From Phenylobacterium sp. (GTDB lineage Bacteria > Pseudomonadota > Alphaproteobacteria > Caulobacterales > Caulobacteraceae), in assembly GCF_030680185.1 (NCBI RefSeq), contig NZ_JAUXVZ010000029.1:62001-126000 (forward strand): DNA of 64,000 nucleotides, given 5' to 3'. The stretch's first letter is position 1. Each line of letters begins with the position of its first letter. The notes under the pieces were generated by a model. The model made no database searches, was not told the origin of the DNA, and was given only the letters and a program-made list of their open reading frames with translations. Position numbers and translations under genes: made by a program. Below are positions 54,669 through 64,000 of the stretch, one piece after another.

Positions 54669-54696
54669 AAGGCCCCCGCCTCGCGGCGGGGGCCTT
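54669..54696. terminator. Bidirectional intrinsic terminator
   Basis: A perfect 12-bp stem AAGGCCCCCGCC / GGCGGGGGCCTT with a TCGC loop, AAAA before and TT after. It lies between the convergent transporter and fasciclin genes and can serve both. Confidence 0.85.
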
Positions 54697-54721
54697 CCGT
54701 CGTCCGTCGATCGCGTGGGGC

Positions 54722-55309
54722 CTATTCGGCCGGCATCAGCACGGTGTCGACCACGTGGATCACGCCATTGGACTGGTCGAGATCGGTGGCCGTGACCATG
54801 GCCGTCCCGCCGCGGGCGTCGGTCAGCTGGACGGCGCCGTTGACGACCGTGGCGGTCAGCGTGTCGCCCTCGACCGTGGTCAGGGTGGCCGTGCCGCCGC
54901 CGGCTTCGATGGCGGACATCAGGTCGGCGGCCATCATCTCGCCGGCCACCACATGATAGGTCAGGACCGAGGTCAGCATGTCCTTCGAGGCGGGCTGCAG
55001 AAGCGTATCCACCGTACCGGCCGGCAGCTTTTCAAAGGCGGCGTTGGTCGGCGCGAAGACCGTGAACGGGCCCGGGCCCGACAGGGTCTCGACGAGGCCC
55101 GCAGTTTCGATGGCGGTCACCAGGGTGGTGTGGTCAGGAGACGCCTGGGCGCCGGCGACGATATTGGTCTCCATGGCCGCGGGTTCAGCCGTGGCCATCG
55201 GCGCGGCGTCGGTCGCCGCGGGTTCTTCGGGCTGCGAACAGGCGGCCAGGGCGAAGGCCATGGCGATGGCGGAAGCGCCGGCAAGAATGCGGATTTTCGG
55301 ATCAGTCAT
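54722..55309 (-). CDS. Fasciclin-domain lipoprotein
   Basis: A 195-residue surface or periplasmic protein. The signal ends in LAAC (Cys24) followed by an Ala/Pro/Thr linker of about 35 residues. The fasciclin (FAS1) domain has TLVTAIETAGLVETLSGPGP, then FTVFAPTNAAFEKLPAGTVD, the H-box-like LTYHVVAGEM and NGVIHVVDTVLMP. FAS1 domains act in adhesion or cell-wall contact. Translation of 'MTDPKIRILAGAS' gives a normal signal peptide. Confidence 0.93.
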   Translation of the reverse strand: MTDPKIRILAGASAIAMAFALAACSQPEEPAATDAAPMATAEPAAMETNIVAGAQASPDHTTLVTAIETAGLVETLSGPGPFTVFAPTNAAFEKLPAGTVDTLLQPASKDMLTSVLTYHVVAGEMMAADLMSAIEAGGGTATLTTVEGDTLTATVVNGAVQLTDARGGTAMVTATDLDQSNGVIHVVDTVLMPAE

Positions 55310-55501
55310 AGCTAGTCCCTCGTAGTCAGCGCGGCCGCGATCGGCGCGACGGCTAAGGTGAATACGCGCCAGCCGCCTTCACGGATGCGTCATCGCCACT
55401 TTCTTTTCGCGTTTGGCGTGTGGCGAAGCTGCGCCATTGCAACGGACGGGCCGCCCCTCTAGGGTCCGCGTCCTTCTCATTTTCATCACGGGCGCTCGCC
55501 C
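55310..55501. other. Intergenic region between fasciclin and ABC genes
   Basis: 192 bp between divergent genes. No coding frame is credible. It should hold the promoters of the fasciclin gene (minus) and the ABC-2 operon (plus). A run around 55385-55410 (CATCGCCACTTTCTTTTCGC) is the most AT-rich part. Confidence 0.4.
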
Positions 55502-56494
55502 ATGCCACAGATCCTCGTCGAGGACCTGGCCAAGACTTATCGCGTCGCCGAACGCGATCCCGGCCTCATGGGCGCGGTCAAGGGTCTGGTCCATCGCCGC
55601 CACCGCACGGTCGAAGCCCTGCGGGACGTCTCCTTTTCCCTGGAGGCGGGCGAACTGCTGGGCTTCATCGGTCCCAACGGGGCCGGCAAGTCCACCACCA
55701 TCAAGATCCTGTCGGGCATCCTGAAGCCCGACGCCGGGGTCGTGCAGGTGAACGGCCGGGTCCCCTTCACCGACCGCATCGCCCATGTGTCGAAGATCGG
55801 CGTGGTGTTCGGCCAGCGCACCCAGCTCTGGTGGGACCTGCCGGTCTCCGAAGGCTTCGACCTGCTGGCCGACATCTATCGCGTCGAGCCTGCCCGCTAC
55901 CGCGCCAACCGCGACGAGCTGGTGGCCCTGCTGCGCCTGGAGCGAGTGCTGGACCAGCCGGTGCGCCAGCTGTCGCTCGGTCAGCGGATGCGCGCCGAGA
56001 TCGCCGCGGCCCTGCTGCACGAGCCCGACATCCTGTTCCTGGACGAGCCGACCATCGGCCTGGACGCCCCGTCCAAGCTCGCCGTCCGAGATGTGGTTCG
56101 CCGCCTGAACCGCGAGCGCGGCGTCACCGTCCTGCTCACCACCCACGACATGCACGACATCGAGGCCCTGGCCGAGCGGGTCATCGTCATCGGCCATGGC
56201 CAGGTCCTGGCCGACAGCCCGTTCGAGACCCTGCGGGCCAATGTCCTGGCCGAGCGACGCCTGGTGGTCGACTTCGCCCATGAGGCGCCCGACCTCAACA
56301 TGCCCGGCGTCGAGGTGCGCAGCCGCAGGGGCCAGACCCTGGAGCTCGCCTTCGATCCGGCCCGGACCCCGACGCCCACCCTGATCGCCGCCCTCGCCGC
56401 GGCCCACGAGGTGGTCGACATCCATGTGGGGGAACCGGCCATCGAAGAGGTCATCGCCCGCTTCTACGACCTGCACGGCGCGAGCGAGGGCTGA
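55502..56494 (+). CDS. ABC-2 exporter ATP-binding protein
   Basis: A 330-residue ATPase. It has Walker A GFIGPNGAGKSTTIK, Q-loop VFGQRTQLWWDLP, signature LSLGQRMRAEIAAALLHEPD, Walker B ILFLDEPTIGLD and the H-loop TTHDMHD. The N-terminal insertion (KGLVHRRHRTVEALRDVSF) and the C-terminal regulatory extension fit the NatA/DrrA-like group that partners with DUF990-type (ABC-2 family) permeases. It energises the two permeases that follow, 8 and 6 bp apart. The exported substrate is unknown. Confidence 0.95.
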   Translation: MPQILVEDLAKTYRVAERDPGLMGAVKGLVHRRHRTVEALRDVSFSLEAGELLGFIGPNGAGKSTTIKILSGILKPDAGVVQVNGRVPFTDRIAHVSKIGVVFGQRTQLWWDLPVSEGFDLLADIYRVEPARYRANRDELVALLRLERVLDQPVRQLSLGQRMRAEIAAALLHEPDILFLDEPTIGLDAPSKLAVRDVVRRLNRERGVTVLLTTHDMHDIEALAERVIVIGHGQVLADSPFETLRANVLAERRLVVDFAHEAPDLNMPGVEVRSRRGQTLELAFDPARTPTPTLIAALAAAHEVVDIHVGEPAIEEVIARFYDLHGASEG

Positions 56495-56502
56495 GGCGCG
56501 CC

Positions 56503-57336
56503 ATGGACGCCGCCCGCCCCTATCTGGCCGCCTTTTCCAGCCGCTTCCTGCTGATGCTGCAGTACCGGGCGGCCGCCATCGCCGGCTTCGCCACCCAGTG
56601 CTGGTGGGGCGCGATCAAGGTGATGATCCTGGCCGCCTTCTTCGCCGCCTCGCCCGGCGCGGCCGAGGCCTCTCCCATCAGCCTGGCCCAGGCGATCACC
56701 TATATCTGGATGGTCCAGGCCCTGCTGGCGCTCACCCCCTGGGGCTCCGATCCGGAGGTCGCCCAGGCCGTCCGCACAGGGTCGGTGGCCTATGACCGTC
56801 TTCGTCCGGTGGACACCTACTGGCTGTGGTACGTGCGTGGCGGCGCCTGGATGGTCTCCCGCGCCGCGCCGCGGGCCGCCCTGATGCTGCTCGCCGCGGG
56901 CCTCGCCCTGCCCCTGCTGGGCCTGGAGGCCTGGGCGTGGGGCCCGCCCGCCGGCCTTGCTGCGGCGGGCTTCTTCACCGTCAGTCTTGGGCTCGCCGTC
57001 GCCCTCTCCTCGGCCCTGCTGATGATCGTCAATATCGTGGTCGCCGCCACGCTGACGGACCGAGGGGCTGTGGTGCTCTACAATCCCCTGGTCATCGTCT
57101 TCTCGGGCAACCTCCTGCCGCTCGCCCTCTATCCCGACTGGGCGCAGACGGCCCTGCTCATGCAACCCTTCGCCGGCATGCTGGATATTCCCCTGCGCCT
57201 CTATATGGGCCAGCTCGCCGGCGCCTGGGCCTGGGCAGGCCTTGGCCTGCAGGTCTTCTGGGTCCTGGCGCTGATCCTGGTGGGCCGTGCGGCGCTGGCC
57301 CGCGTCATGGCCCGCCTCGAAGTGCAGGGAGGCTGA
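56503..57336 (+). CDS. ABC-2 family permease 1
   Basis: A 277-residue inner-membrane protein with six helices. It starts MDAARPYLAAFSSRFLLMLQYRAAA (cytoplasmic amphipathic start, residues 1-25) followed by IAGFATQCWWGAIKVMILAA. Later come ITYIWMVQALLALTPWGSDP, then SVAYDRLRPVDTYWLWYVRG and NPLVIVFSGNLLPLALYPDW. The RL-RP-V-D block and the VFSGNLLPL helix match the ABC-2 family (PF06182-like) permeases. It pairs with the second permease to form the channel. Confidence 0.9.
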   Translation: MDAARPYLAAFSSRFLLMLQYRAAAIAGFATQCWWGAIKVMILAAFFAASPGAAEASPISLAQAITYIWMVQALLALTPWGSDPEVAQAVRTGSVAYDRLRPVDTYWLWYVRGGAWMVSRAAPRAALMLLAAGLALPLLGLEAWAWGPPAGLAAAGFFTVSLGLAVALSSALLMIVNIVVAATLTDRGAVVLYNPLVIVFSGNLLPLALYPDWAQTALLMQPFAGMLDIPLRLYMGQLAGAWAWAGLGLQVFWVLALILVGRAALARVMARLEVQGG

Positions 57337-57342
57337 AGCGCC

Positions 57343-58146
57343 ATGAACAGCCTCGCCCTGCTCGGCCGCTACTACGCCGCCTCCATGCGCGCCCAGCTGC
57401 AGTATCCCGGCTCGGCCATCATGCTGGGGATCGGCGCCTTCGCCACCACCATCATCGACATGCTGGCCGTCTGGGCCCTGTTCGACCGCTTCGGCCAGGT
57501 CCAGGGCTGGCGGCTCGGCGACATCGCCGTCTTCTACGGGGTGATCTCGATCAGCTTCGCCCTGGCCGATTTCGTCAGCCGCGGCTTCGACGTCTTCGGC
57601 TCGGAGTTCGTCAAGACCGGCGCCTTCGATCGGGTGCTGCTGCGGCCGCGCTCGCCCACCCTGCAACTGATCGGCTACGAGTTCCGCCTCAGCCGCTTTG
57701 GCCGCATGGCCCAGGCCGTCCTGGTGCTTAGCCTTGGTGCCTGGGCCGTGGGTCTCGATTGGACGCCGGACAAGATCGCCCTGCTGGCCTGGACCGTGGC
57801 CGGCGGGGCGGCGCTCTTCGTCGGCCTGATGATCCTCCAGGCCAGCCTCGCCTTCTGGACCACCGAAAGCCTGGAGGTGTTCAACGTGCTCACCTATGGC
57901 GGCGTCCAGGCTGGCCAGTTCCCGCTCAGCCTCTATGCCGGCTGGTTCCGCAACCTGCTGATCTTCATCGTGCCCATTGGCGCCGTGGCCTACTACCCCG
58001 TCCTCGCCCTGCTGGATCAGCCCGACCCCCTGGGCGCCCCGGACTGGTGGCTGCCTGCCGCGCCGGCCATGGGCTTCCTCTTCCTGGCCGCATCCTTCCT
58101 CGCCTGGCGCGCCGGCGTCGCCCGCTACACCTCGACAGGAAGTTGA
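57343..58146 (+). CDS. ABC-2 family permease 2
   Basis: A 267-residue membrane protein with about six helices: YYAASMRAQLQYPGSAIMLG, then MLAVWALFDRFGQVQGWRLG, SFALADFVSRGFDVFGSEFV and FDRVLLRPRSPTLQLIGYEF. The FDRVLLRP block parallels the YDRLRPV block of permease 1. The C-terminal half has FNVLTYGGVQAGQFPLSLYA. It is the third gene of the operon and likely dimerises with permease 1. Confidence 0.9.
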   Translation: MNSLALLGRYYAASMRAQLQYPGSAIMLGIGAFATTIIDMLAVWALFDRFGQVQGWRLGDIAVFYGVISISFALADFVSRGFDVFGSEFVKTGAFDRVLLRPRSPTLQLIGYEFRLSRFGRMAQAVLVLSLGAWAVGLDWTPDKIALLAWTVAGGAALFVGLMILQASLAFWTTESLEVFNVLTYGGVQAGQFPLSLYAGWFRNLLIFIVPIGAVAYYPVLALLDQPDPLGAPDWWLPAAPAMGFLFLAASFLAWRAGVARYTSTGS

Positions 58147-58253
58147 GCTCTCCCACCTCCCGTCATTCCAGTCCTCGCCGGGAATCCCTCTCGAAGCTCG
58201 GGCGGCTTCCAAACTGAGGCGGCCGGTTTACGCTAGGTCGCAGGAGGATTCCC

Positions 58254-59063
58254 ATGACAGCTATCGCCCGCGCCACCCCCCTCGCCGCCGCCCTGATCGC
58301 CGCCCTCATCGCCTCGGGCGCGGCGGCCCAGACGCCCGAGCCCATCCGCGCGATTGCGACGGATACGCCCATCGTCAACATCACCGCCGAGGGCCGTTCC
58401 AACCGCGCGCCGGACCTCGCCCTGTTCAACGCCGGCGTCGTGGCCCAGGCCAAGACCGCCGCCGAAGCCATGAGCGCCAACAACGTCCGCATGGACGCCG
58501 TGGTCGCCGCCCTGCGCCGCGCGGGCGTCGCTGAACGAGACATCCAGACCTCGGCGCTCACCCTGCAGCCGCAGTATCACTACCCTCAGCCTGTGCGCAG
58601 CCAGGACGGGACGACCGAGGTGATGGCGCCCCAGGCCCCCAGCATCATCGGCTATGAAGCCCGCAACACCGTCACCGTGAAGCTGCGGCGCATCGCCGAC
58701 ATGGGTCGCCTGATGGACGCCATGGTGAGCGCCGGCGCCAATCAGGTGGACGGCCCCCATTTCAGCGTCGAACAGCCCGACGCCGCCGCCGACGAGGCTC
58801 GCGCCGACGCCCTGCAGAAGGCCCGCGCCCGGGCCGATCTCTATGCCCGCCAGGCCGGCTTCCGCACGGCCCGGCTTCTGACCATCAGCGAGGGCGGCGG
58901 CTATTACCCGATGCAGCGCGACCTCCAGTCGATCGTGGTGACCGGCCAGAGCTATGGCGGGGCCATGCCTGCGCCCCCGCCCCCGCCCCCGATGGCCCCG
59001 GTGCAACCCGGCGAGGTCTCGGTGGGCGTCAGCCTCTCGGTGCAGTTCGCCCTGGAGCGCTGA
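58254..59063 (+). CDS. SIMPL-domain periplasmic protein (DUF541)
   Basis: A 269-residue exported protein. The signal peptide ends near GAAAQTPEP. The SIMPL (DUF541) domain follows: IVNITAEGRSNRAPDLALFN, AAEAMSANNVRMDAVVAALR, and AGVAERDIQTSALTLQPQYH. Later are IIGYEARNTVTVKLRRIADM and DALQKARARADLYARQAGFR. The C-terminus is Pro-rich, then VSVGVSLSVQFALER. The family is linked to oxidative and membrane stress, but the mechanism is unknown. Related proteins may be outer-membrane associated. Confidence 0.93.
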   Translation: MTAIARATPLAAALIAALIASGAAAQTPEPIRAIATDTPIVNITAEGRSNRAPDLALFNAGVVAQAKTAAEAMSANNVRMDAVVAALRRAGVAERDIQTSALTLQPQYHYPQPVRSQDGTTEVMAPQAPSIIGYEARNTVTVKLRRIADMGRLMDAMVSAGANQVDGPHFSVEQPDAAADEARADALQKARARADLYARQAGFRTARLLTISEGGGYYPMQRDLQSIVVTGQSYGGAMPAPPPPPPMAPVQPGEVSVGVSLSVQFALER

Positions 59064-59082
59064 GCGCCCTTGGCGGCGGGGC

Positions 59083-60087
59083 TTACTCCGCCGCCATCAG
59101 CACCCGGCCGGCGGTGAACGAGGTCTTCTCGGCGAGCGACGCCTTGGCCGCCTCGTATTCTTCGGCCAGCTTGGCCACCAGTTCGCCGGCGCCGAGGATT
59201 TCCTCGACTGCGCCGATGCCCTGGCCGCAGCCCCAGATGTCCTTCCAGGCCTTGGCCTTGGTGTTGCCGCCCGAGCCGAAGTTCATCTTCGACGGATCGG
59301 CTTCCGGCAGGTTATCGGGGTCGAGGCCTGCGGCCAGGATCGAGGGCCGCAGATAGTTGCCGTGCACGCCGGTGAACAGGTTCGAATAGACGATGTCCTC
59401 GCCCGAACTCTCGACGATCATGTCCTTATAGCCCTGGGCCGCATTGGCCTCCTTCGTCGCGATGAAGGCCGAGCCGATATAGGCCAGGTCCGCGCCCATG
59501 GCCTGGGCGCCCAGGATGGCCGCCCCATTGGCGATGGCGCCGGAGAGCGCGATCGGCCCGTCGAACCAGGTCCGCAGCTCCTGGATCAGGGCGAAGGGCG
59601 ACAGCGCCCCGGCGTGGCCACCAGCGCCGGCCGCCACGGGGATCAGGCCGTCGGCGCCCTTCTCCACCGCCTTGCGGGCGAAACGGTCGTTGATGATGTC
59701 GTGCATGACGATGCCGCCATAGGCGTGCACCGCCTGGTTCACATCCTCCCGCGCGCCCAGCGAGGTGATGATGATCGGGACCTTGTACTTGGCCGCCATC
59801 TCCACATCGTGCTCCAGCCGGTCGTTGGTCTTGTGCACGATCTGGTTCACCGCGAACGGCGCAGAGGGAAGGTCCGGGTTCTTGGCGTCCCAGGCCGCCA
59901 GTTCCTCGGTGATCTGGGCCAGCCATTCGTCCAGCTGGCTCGCCGGCCGGGCGTTCAGGGCCGGGAACGAGCCAACAATGCCGGCCTTGCACTGGGCGAC
60001 CACCAGGTCCGGGTTCGAGATGATGAACAGGGGCGAGGCGATGGCCGGCAGGCGCAGGCGGTCACGGAGAATGGGCGGCAGGGCCAT
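59083..60087 (-). CDS. Nitronate monooxygenase family flavoprotein
   Basis: A 334-residue FMN enzyme of the 2-nitropropane dioxygenase family, from ATG 60087. It starts MALPPILRDRLRLPAIASPL and has FIISNPDLVVAQCKAGIVGS. The FMN barrel follows: KVPIIITSLGAREDVNQAVH, GADGLIPVAAGAGGHAGALS (with the catalytic-region His) and ALSGAIANGAAILGAQAMGA. Then DLAYIGSAFIATKEANA is the phosphate-binding part. It oxidises nitroalkanes or related toxic nitronates such as propionate-3-nitronate. Confidence 0.92.
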   Translation of the reverse strand: MALPPILRDRLRLPAIASPLFIISNPDLVVAQCKAGIVGSFPALNARPASQLDEWLAQITEELAAWDAKNPDLPSAPFAVNQIVHKTNDRLEHDVEMAAKYKVPIIITSLGAREDVNQAVHAYGGIVMHDIINDRFARKAVEKGADGLIPVAAGAGGHAGALSPFALIQELRTWFDGPIALSGAIANGAAILGAQAMGADLAYIGSAFIATKEANAAQGYKDMIVESSGEDIVYSNLFTGVHGNYLRPSILAAGLDPDNLPEADPSKMNFGSGGNTKAKAWKDIWGCGQGIGAVEEILGAGELVAKLAEEYEAAKASLAEKTSFTAGRVLMAAE

Positions 60088-60262
60088 GGGACGTTTCCTT
60101 GATCGGCAGATGTTCTGATTTACGATGTAAGCGAAAACCCGCCTCGCGCGCAAGACGCCTCGCCGATGCCCCCACGGCAGGCGGCCCCCGGCGAAAATCT
60201 GCCCCTGGGCGCCGTGGCGGCGCCCTTGACGCTCACCGCGCCCCCGGCTCATCACAGAGGGG
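60088..60262. other. Intergenic region upstream of mutA
   Basis: 175 bp between divergent genes. No credible gene is seen. A stretch near 60110-60135 (GATTTACGATGTAAGCG) is AT-richer and may hold the nitronate-monooxygenase promoter. CTCATCACAGAGGGG lies just before the mutA start. Confidence 0.4.
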
Positions 60263-61704
60263 ATGGTCCAGATCGCTTCCCCCGCCGTGGAATTTCCGCA
60301 GGCCAGCGCCGAAGACTGGCGCGCCCTCGTCCTCAAGACCCTGGGCGACAAGCCGCCCGAAAGCCTGACCACCACCACGGCCGAGGGCCTGACCATCACG
60401 CCCCTTTATGGGCCGATGGACGCCCAGCCCGTCCCCACCCGGCCCTTCGATCCCGAGCGCGCCTGGGACCTGCAGGGCGTCACCCGCCATCCCGCCCCCG
60501 CGCGGGCCAATGCTGACATCCTCGCCGATCTCGAAGGCGGCGCGGCCTCGGCGCTGGTGGCCCTCGACCCGCAGGGAAAGACCGGCTGCGCCGTCGGATC
60601 GGCCGAAGACCTCGCCCTCGTCCTCGACGGCGTCATCCTCGAACTGGCGCCGGTGGCTCTGGACGCGGGCTTCCTCGGGATCGTCGCCGCCGACTGGCTG
60701 AGCAGCGTCGCCAAGGCCGCGCCGGCCGCTCAGCTCCTGTTCCATCTCGATCCGCTCAGCGCCTTCGCCGCCGCGGGCCAGAGCCCCGGCCCCATCGAGG
60801 CCCACCTCTTCGCCGCCGCAGGCGCGGCCGCCCGCCACGCCCAGACCTATCCCCAGGCCCAGCTCTTCCTCGCCTCCGGCGCCGTCATCCACGAGGCCGG
60901 CGGCGGCGAGGCCTGCGAGATCGCCTTTGCGGCCGCCAGCGCGCTGGCCTACGCCAAGGCCATGGTCCGGTCCGGCATGAGCATGGAGCAGGCCTTCGGC
61001 GCCATCACACTCGGGCTCACCGCCGAGGCCGACTACTTCCTGACCATCGCCAAGCTGCGCGCCGCCCGGCTGGTCTGGGCGCGGCTTGTGGGCGCCTGTG
61101 GCCTGGATATTCCCGCACGGATCGAGGCCAGATCCTCCCGCCGCATGCTCACCCGCCGCGATCCCTGGACCAATATGCTCAGACTGACCTCGGCGGGCTT
61201 CGGCGCGGCCGTCGGCGGAGCCGACGCCGTGGTCCTGGGCGCCTTCACCGACGCCATCGGCCTGCCCTCGGCCCTGGCCCGCCGGCAGAGCCGCAACACC
61301 CAGCTGGTGCTGATGGAAGAGGCCCATATCGGCCGCGTCGCCGATCCCGCCGCCGGCTCGGGCTATGTGGAATCCCTCACCGACCAGATCGCCCGCGCCG
61401 CCTGGTCGGCCTTCCAAGTCACTCAAGGCCTGGGGGGCGTCATCTCGGCGCTCACCGCTGGCCACATCGCCGCCGAGGTGGAGACCACCTGTGCGGCCCG
61501 CGCCGATCTCGGCCAGCCAGCCATCGTCGGCGTCACCGCCTTCCCGCCGGCCAAGGACGAACCCGTCGAGATCGACACCCCGGCGCCCCGCAGCGTCCAG
61601 GCGCCCTCGCCCCGCCTGCCCGGCCCAGACGGCCGCTGCCCGCCGCTGGCCCCGCTACGCCTCTCCGAACCCTTCGAAACCCCCAGCGTCATGGGGACCG
61701 CCCA

Positions 61705-61708
<4 letters not shown>
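60263..61708 (+). CDS. mutA: Methylmalonyl-CoA mutase small subunit
   Basis: A 481-residue beta subunit of the heterodimeric B12-dependent mutase. It starts [20 protein letters not shown] and has [20 protein letters not shown]. The barrel parts include [20 protein letters not shown] and [20 protein letters not shown], ending with [20 protein letters not shown] and [20 protein letters not shown]. The product ends soon after the barrel, so the degenerate cobalamin-like domain of longer subunits (over 600 residues) is missing. It overlaps mutB as ATGA. Confidence 0.94.
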
Positions 61709-63867
<2,159 letters not shown>

Positions 63868-63876
63868 TCTCTGGAG

Positions 63877-63920
63877 AGCCCAGCCTTGGGCTAAGAGCGA
63901 TCATCCGCCCAAAAATGGGC
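63877..63920. terminator. Two small hairpins after mutB
   Basis: AGCCCA-GCCT-TGGGCT at 63877-63892 (six-bp stem) and GCCCA-AAAA-TGGGC at 63907-63920. They lie between the convergent mutB and the minus-strand gene entering from the right edge; the second also borders that gene's stop codon. Neither has a T run, so termination is only probable. Confidence 0.45.
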
Positions 63921-64000
63921 TAGACCTTCCAGCGTCGCAGCAGCGCGATCCCAGCGGCCAGGGCGCAGCCGGCGGCGATGCCGGCGATCAGGTCGTGGGC
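63920..64000 (-). CDS. C-terminal end of a small-membrane-type protein, partial
   Basis: Only the last 26 codons are in the window. They read AHDLIAGIAAGCALAAGIAL, then LRRWKV and TAG. This is a hydrophobic helix with a short basic tail, so the product is probably a membrane protein such as the end of a permease or phosphatase. The family cannot be told from this fragment. Confidence 0.5.
   Translation of the reverse strand, partial: AHDLIAGIAAGCALAAGIALLRRWKV

Noticed and set aside
56464..58212. A 582-codon minus-strand frame
   Set aside because: Antisense to the two ABC-2 permeases, which have clear membrane-protein sequence and operon spacing.

Overview
The window reads as a chromosome segment of a high-GC alphaproteobacterium, most likely a member of Caulobacteraceae (Caulobacter, Phenylobacterium or Brevundimonas type). 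This rests on the order murA, DUF2948, hisD, the small basic protein beside murA, the DUF2239 protein, the fused Mrp antiporter subunit and the paired methylmalonyl-CoA mutase genes. No taxonomic search was run. Families were assigned by eye from motifs, length and context.

Layout. 1-3064: core genes on the minus strand (hisD partial, DUF2948, murA, a 48-residue protein), then tRNA-Thr(GGT). 3.1-10.2 kb: a small XRE regulator, a membrane protein, a stand-alone receiver protein, and an overlapping operon of OmpR-type regulator, LysM/FecR exported protein and CHASE2 sensor kinase. A lipoprotein gene and a DUF2239 gene follow. 10.2-29.5 kb: a minus-strand block of tightly overlapping phage genes. 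In transcription order these are small and large terminase, a polymorphic-toxin-like HHW nuclease, two tandem copies of a two-gene module of small exported proteins, a P22-like portal, scaffold, P22-like coat, head-tail adaptor, tail and receptor-binding proteins, a P22 gp10-like protein, a putative ejection protein, and a lysis cassette (holin-like, M15 endolysin, overlapping Rz/Rz1). Accessory genes facing the other way interrupt it at 14952 (alpha/beta hydrolase of low GC) and 20086. 29.5-34.1 kb: a host-like accessory block (host-attachment protein, GFA, sulfotransferase, isochorismatase-like hydrolase, thiol-hydrolase-like protein, GNAT, RelBE-type toxin-antitoxin). 34.2-36.5 kb: the phage control region, with an S24 CI-like repressor divergent from a three-gene operon and three copies of a CTGTA-N7-TACAG palindrome. 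No integrase, recombinase or replication gene was found, so the phage block is either a remnant, a split prophage, or a domesticated particle-making locus.

36.5-64 kb: ordinary chromosomal genes. These are a PhyH dioxygenase, a GST, a MarR-regulated DHA2 efflux pump with a clear operator, a lipoprotein, an acyl-CoA thioesterase, a complete six-gene Mrp (Mnh/Pha) Na+/H+ antiporter operon, infA, a flavoprotein, a large Ig-repeat RTX protein with seven 306-bp tandem repeats, a 2H phosphoesterase, a GPH-type transporter, a fasciclin lipoprotein, a three-gene ABC-2 exporter, a SIMPL protein, a nitronate monooxygenase, and mutA-mutB. The window ends inside a small minus-strand gene.

The strongest candidate for an undescribed system is 24.7-27.8 kb. 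There a toxin-like nuclease and four mutually related exported proteins with Asp-rich calcium-type loops sit as cargo between the terminase and portal genes.
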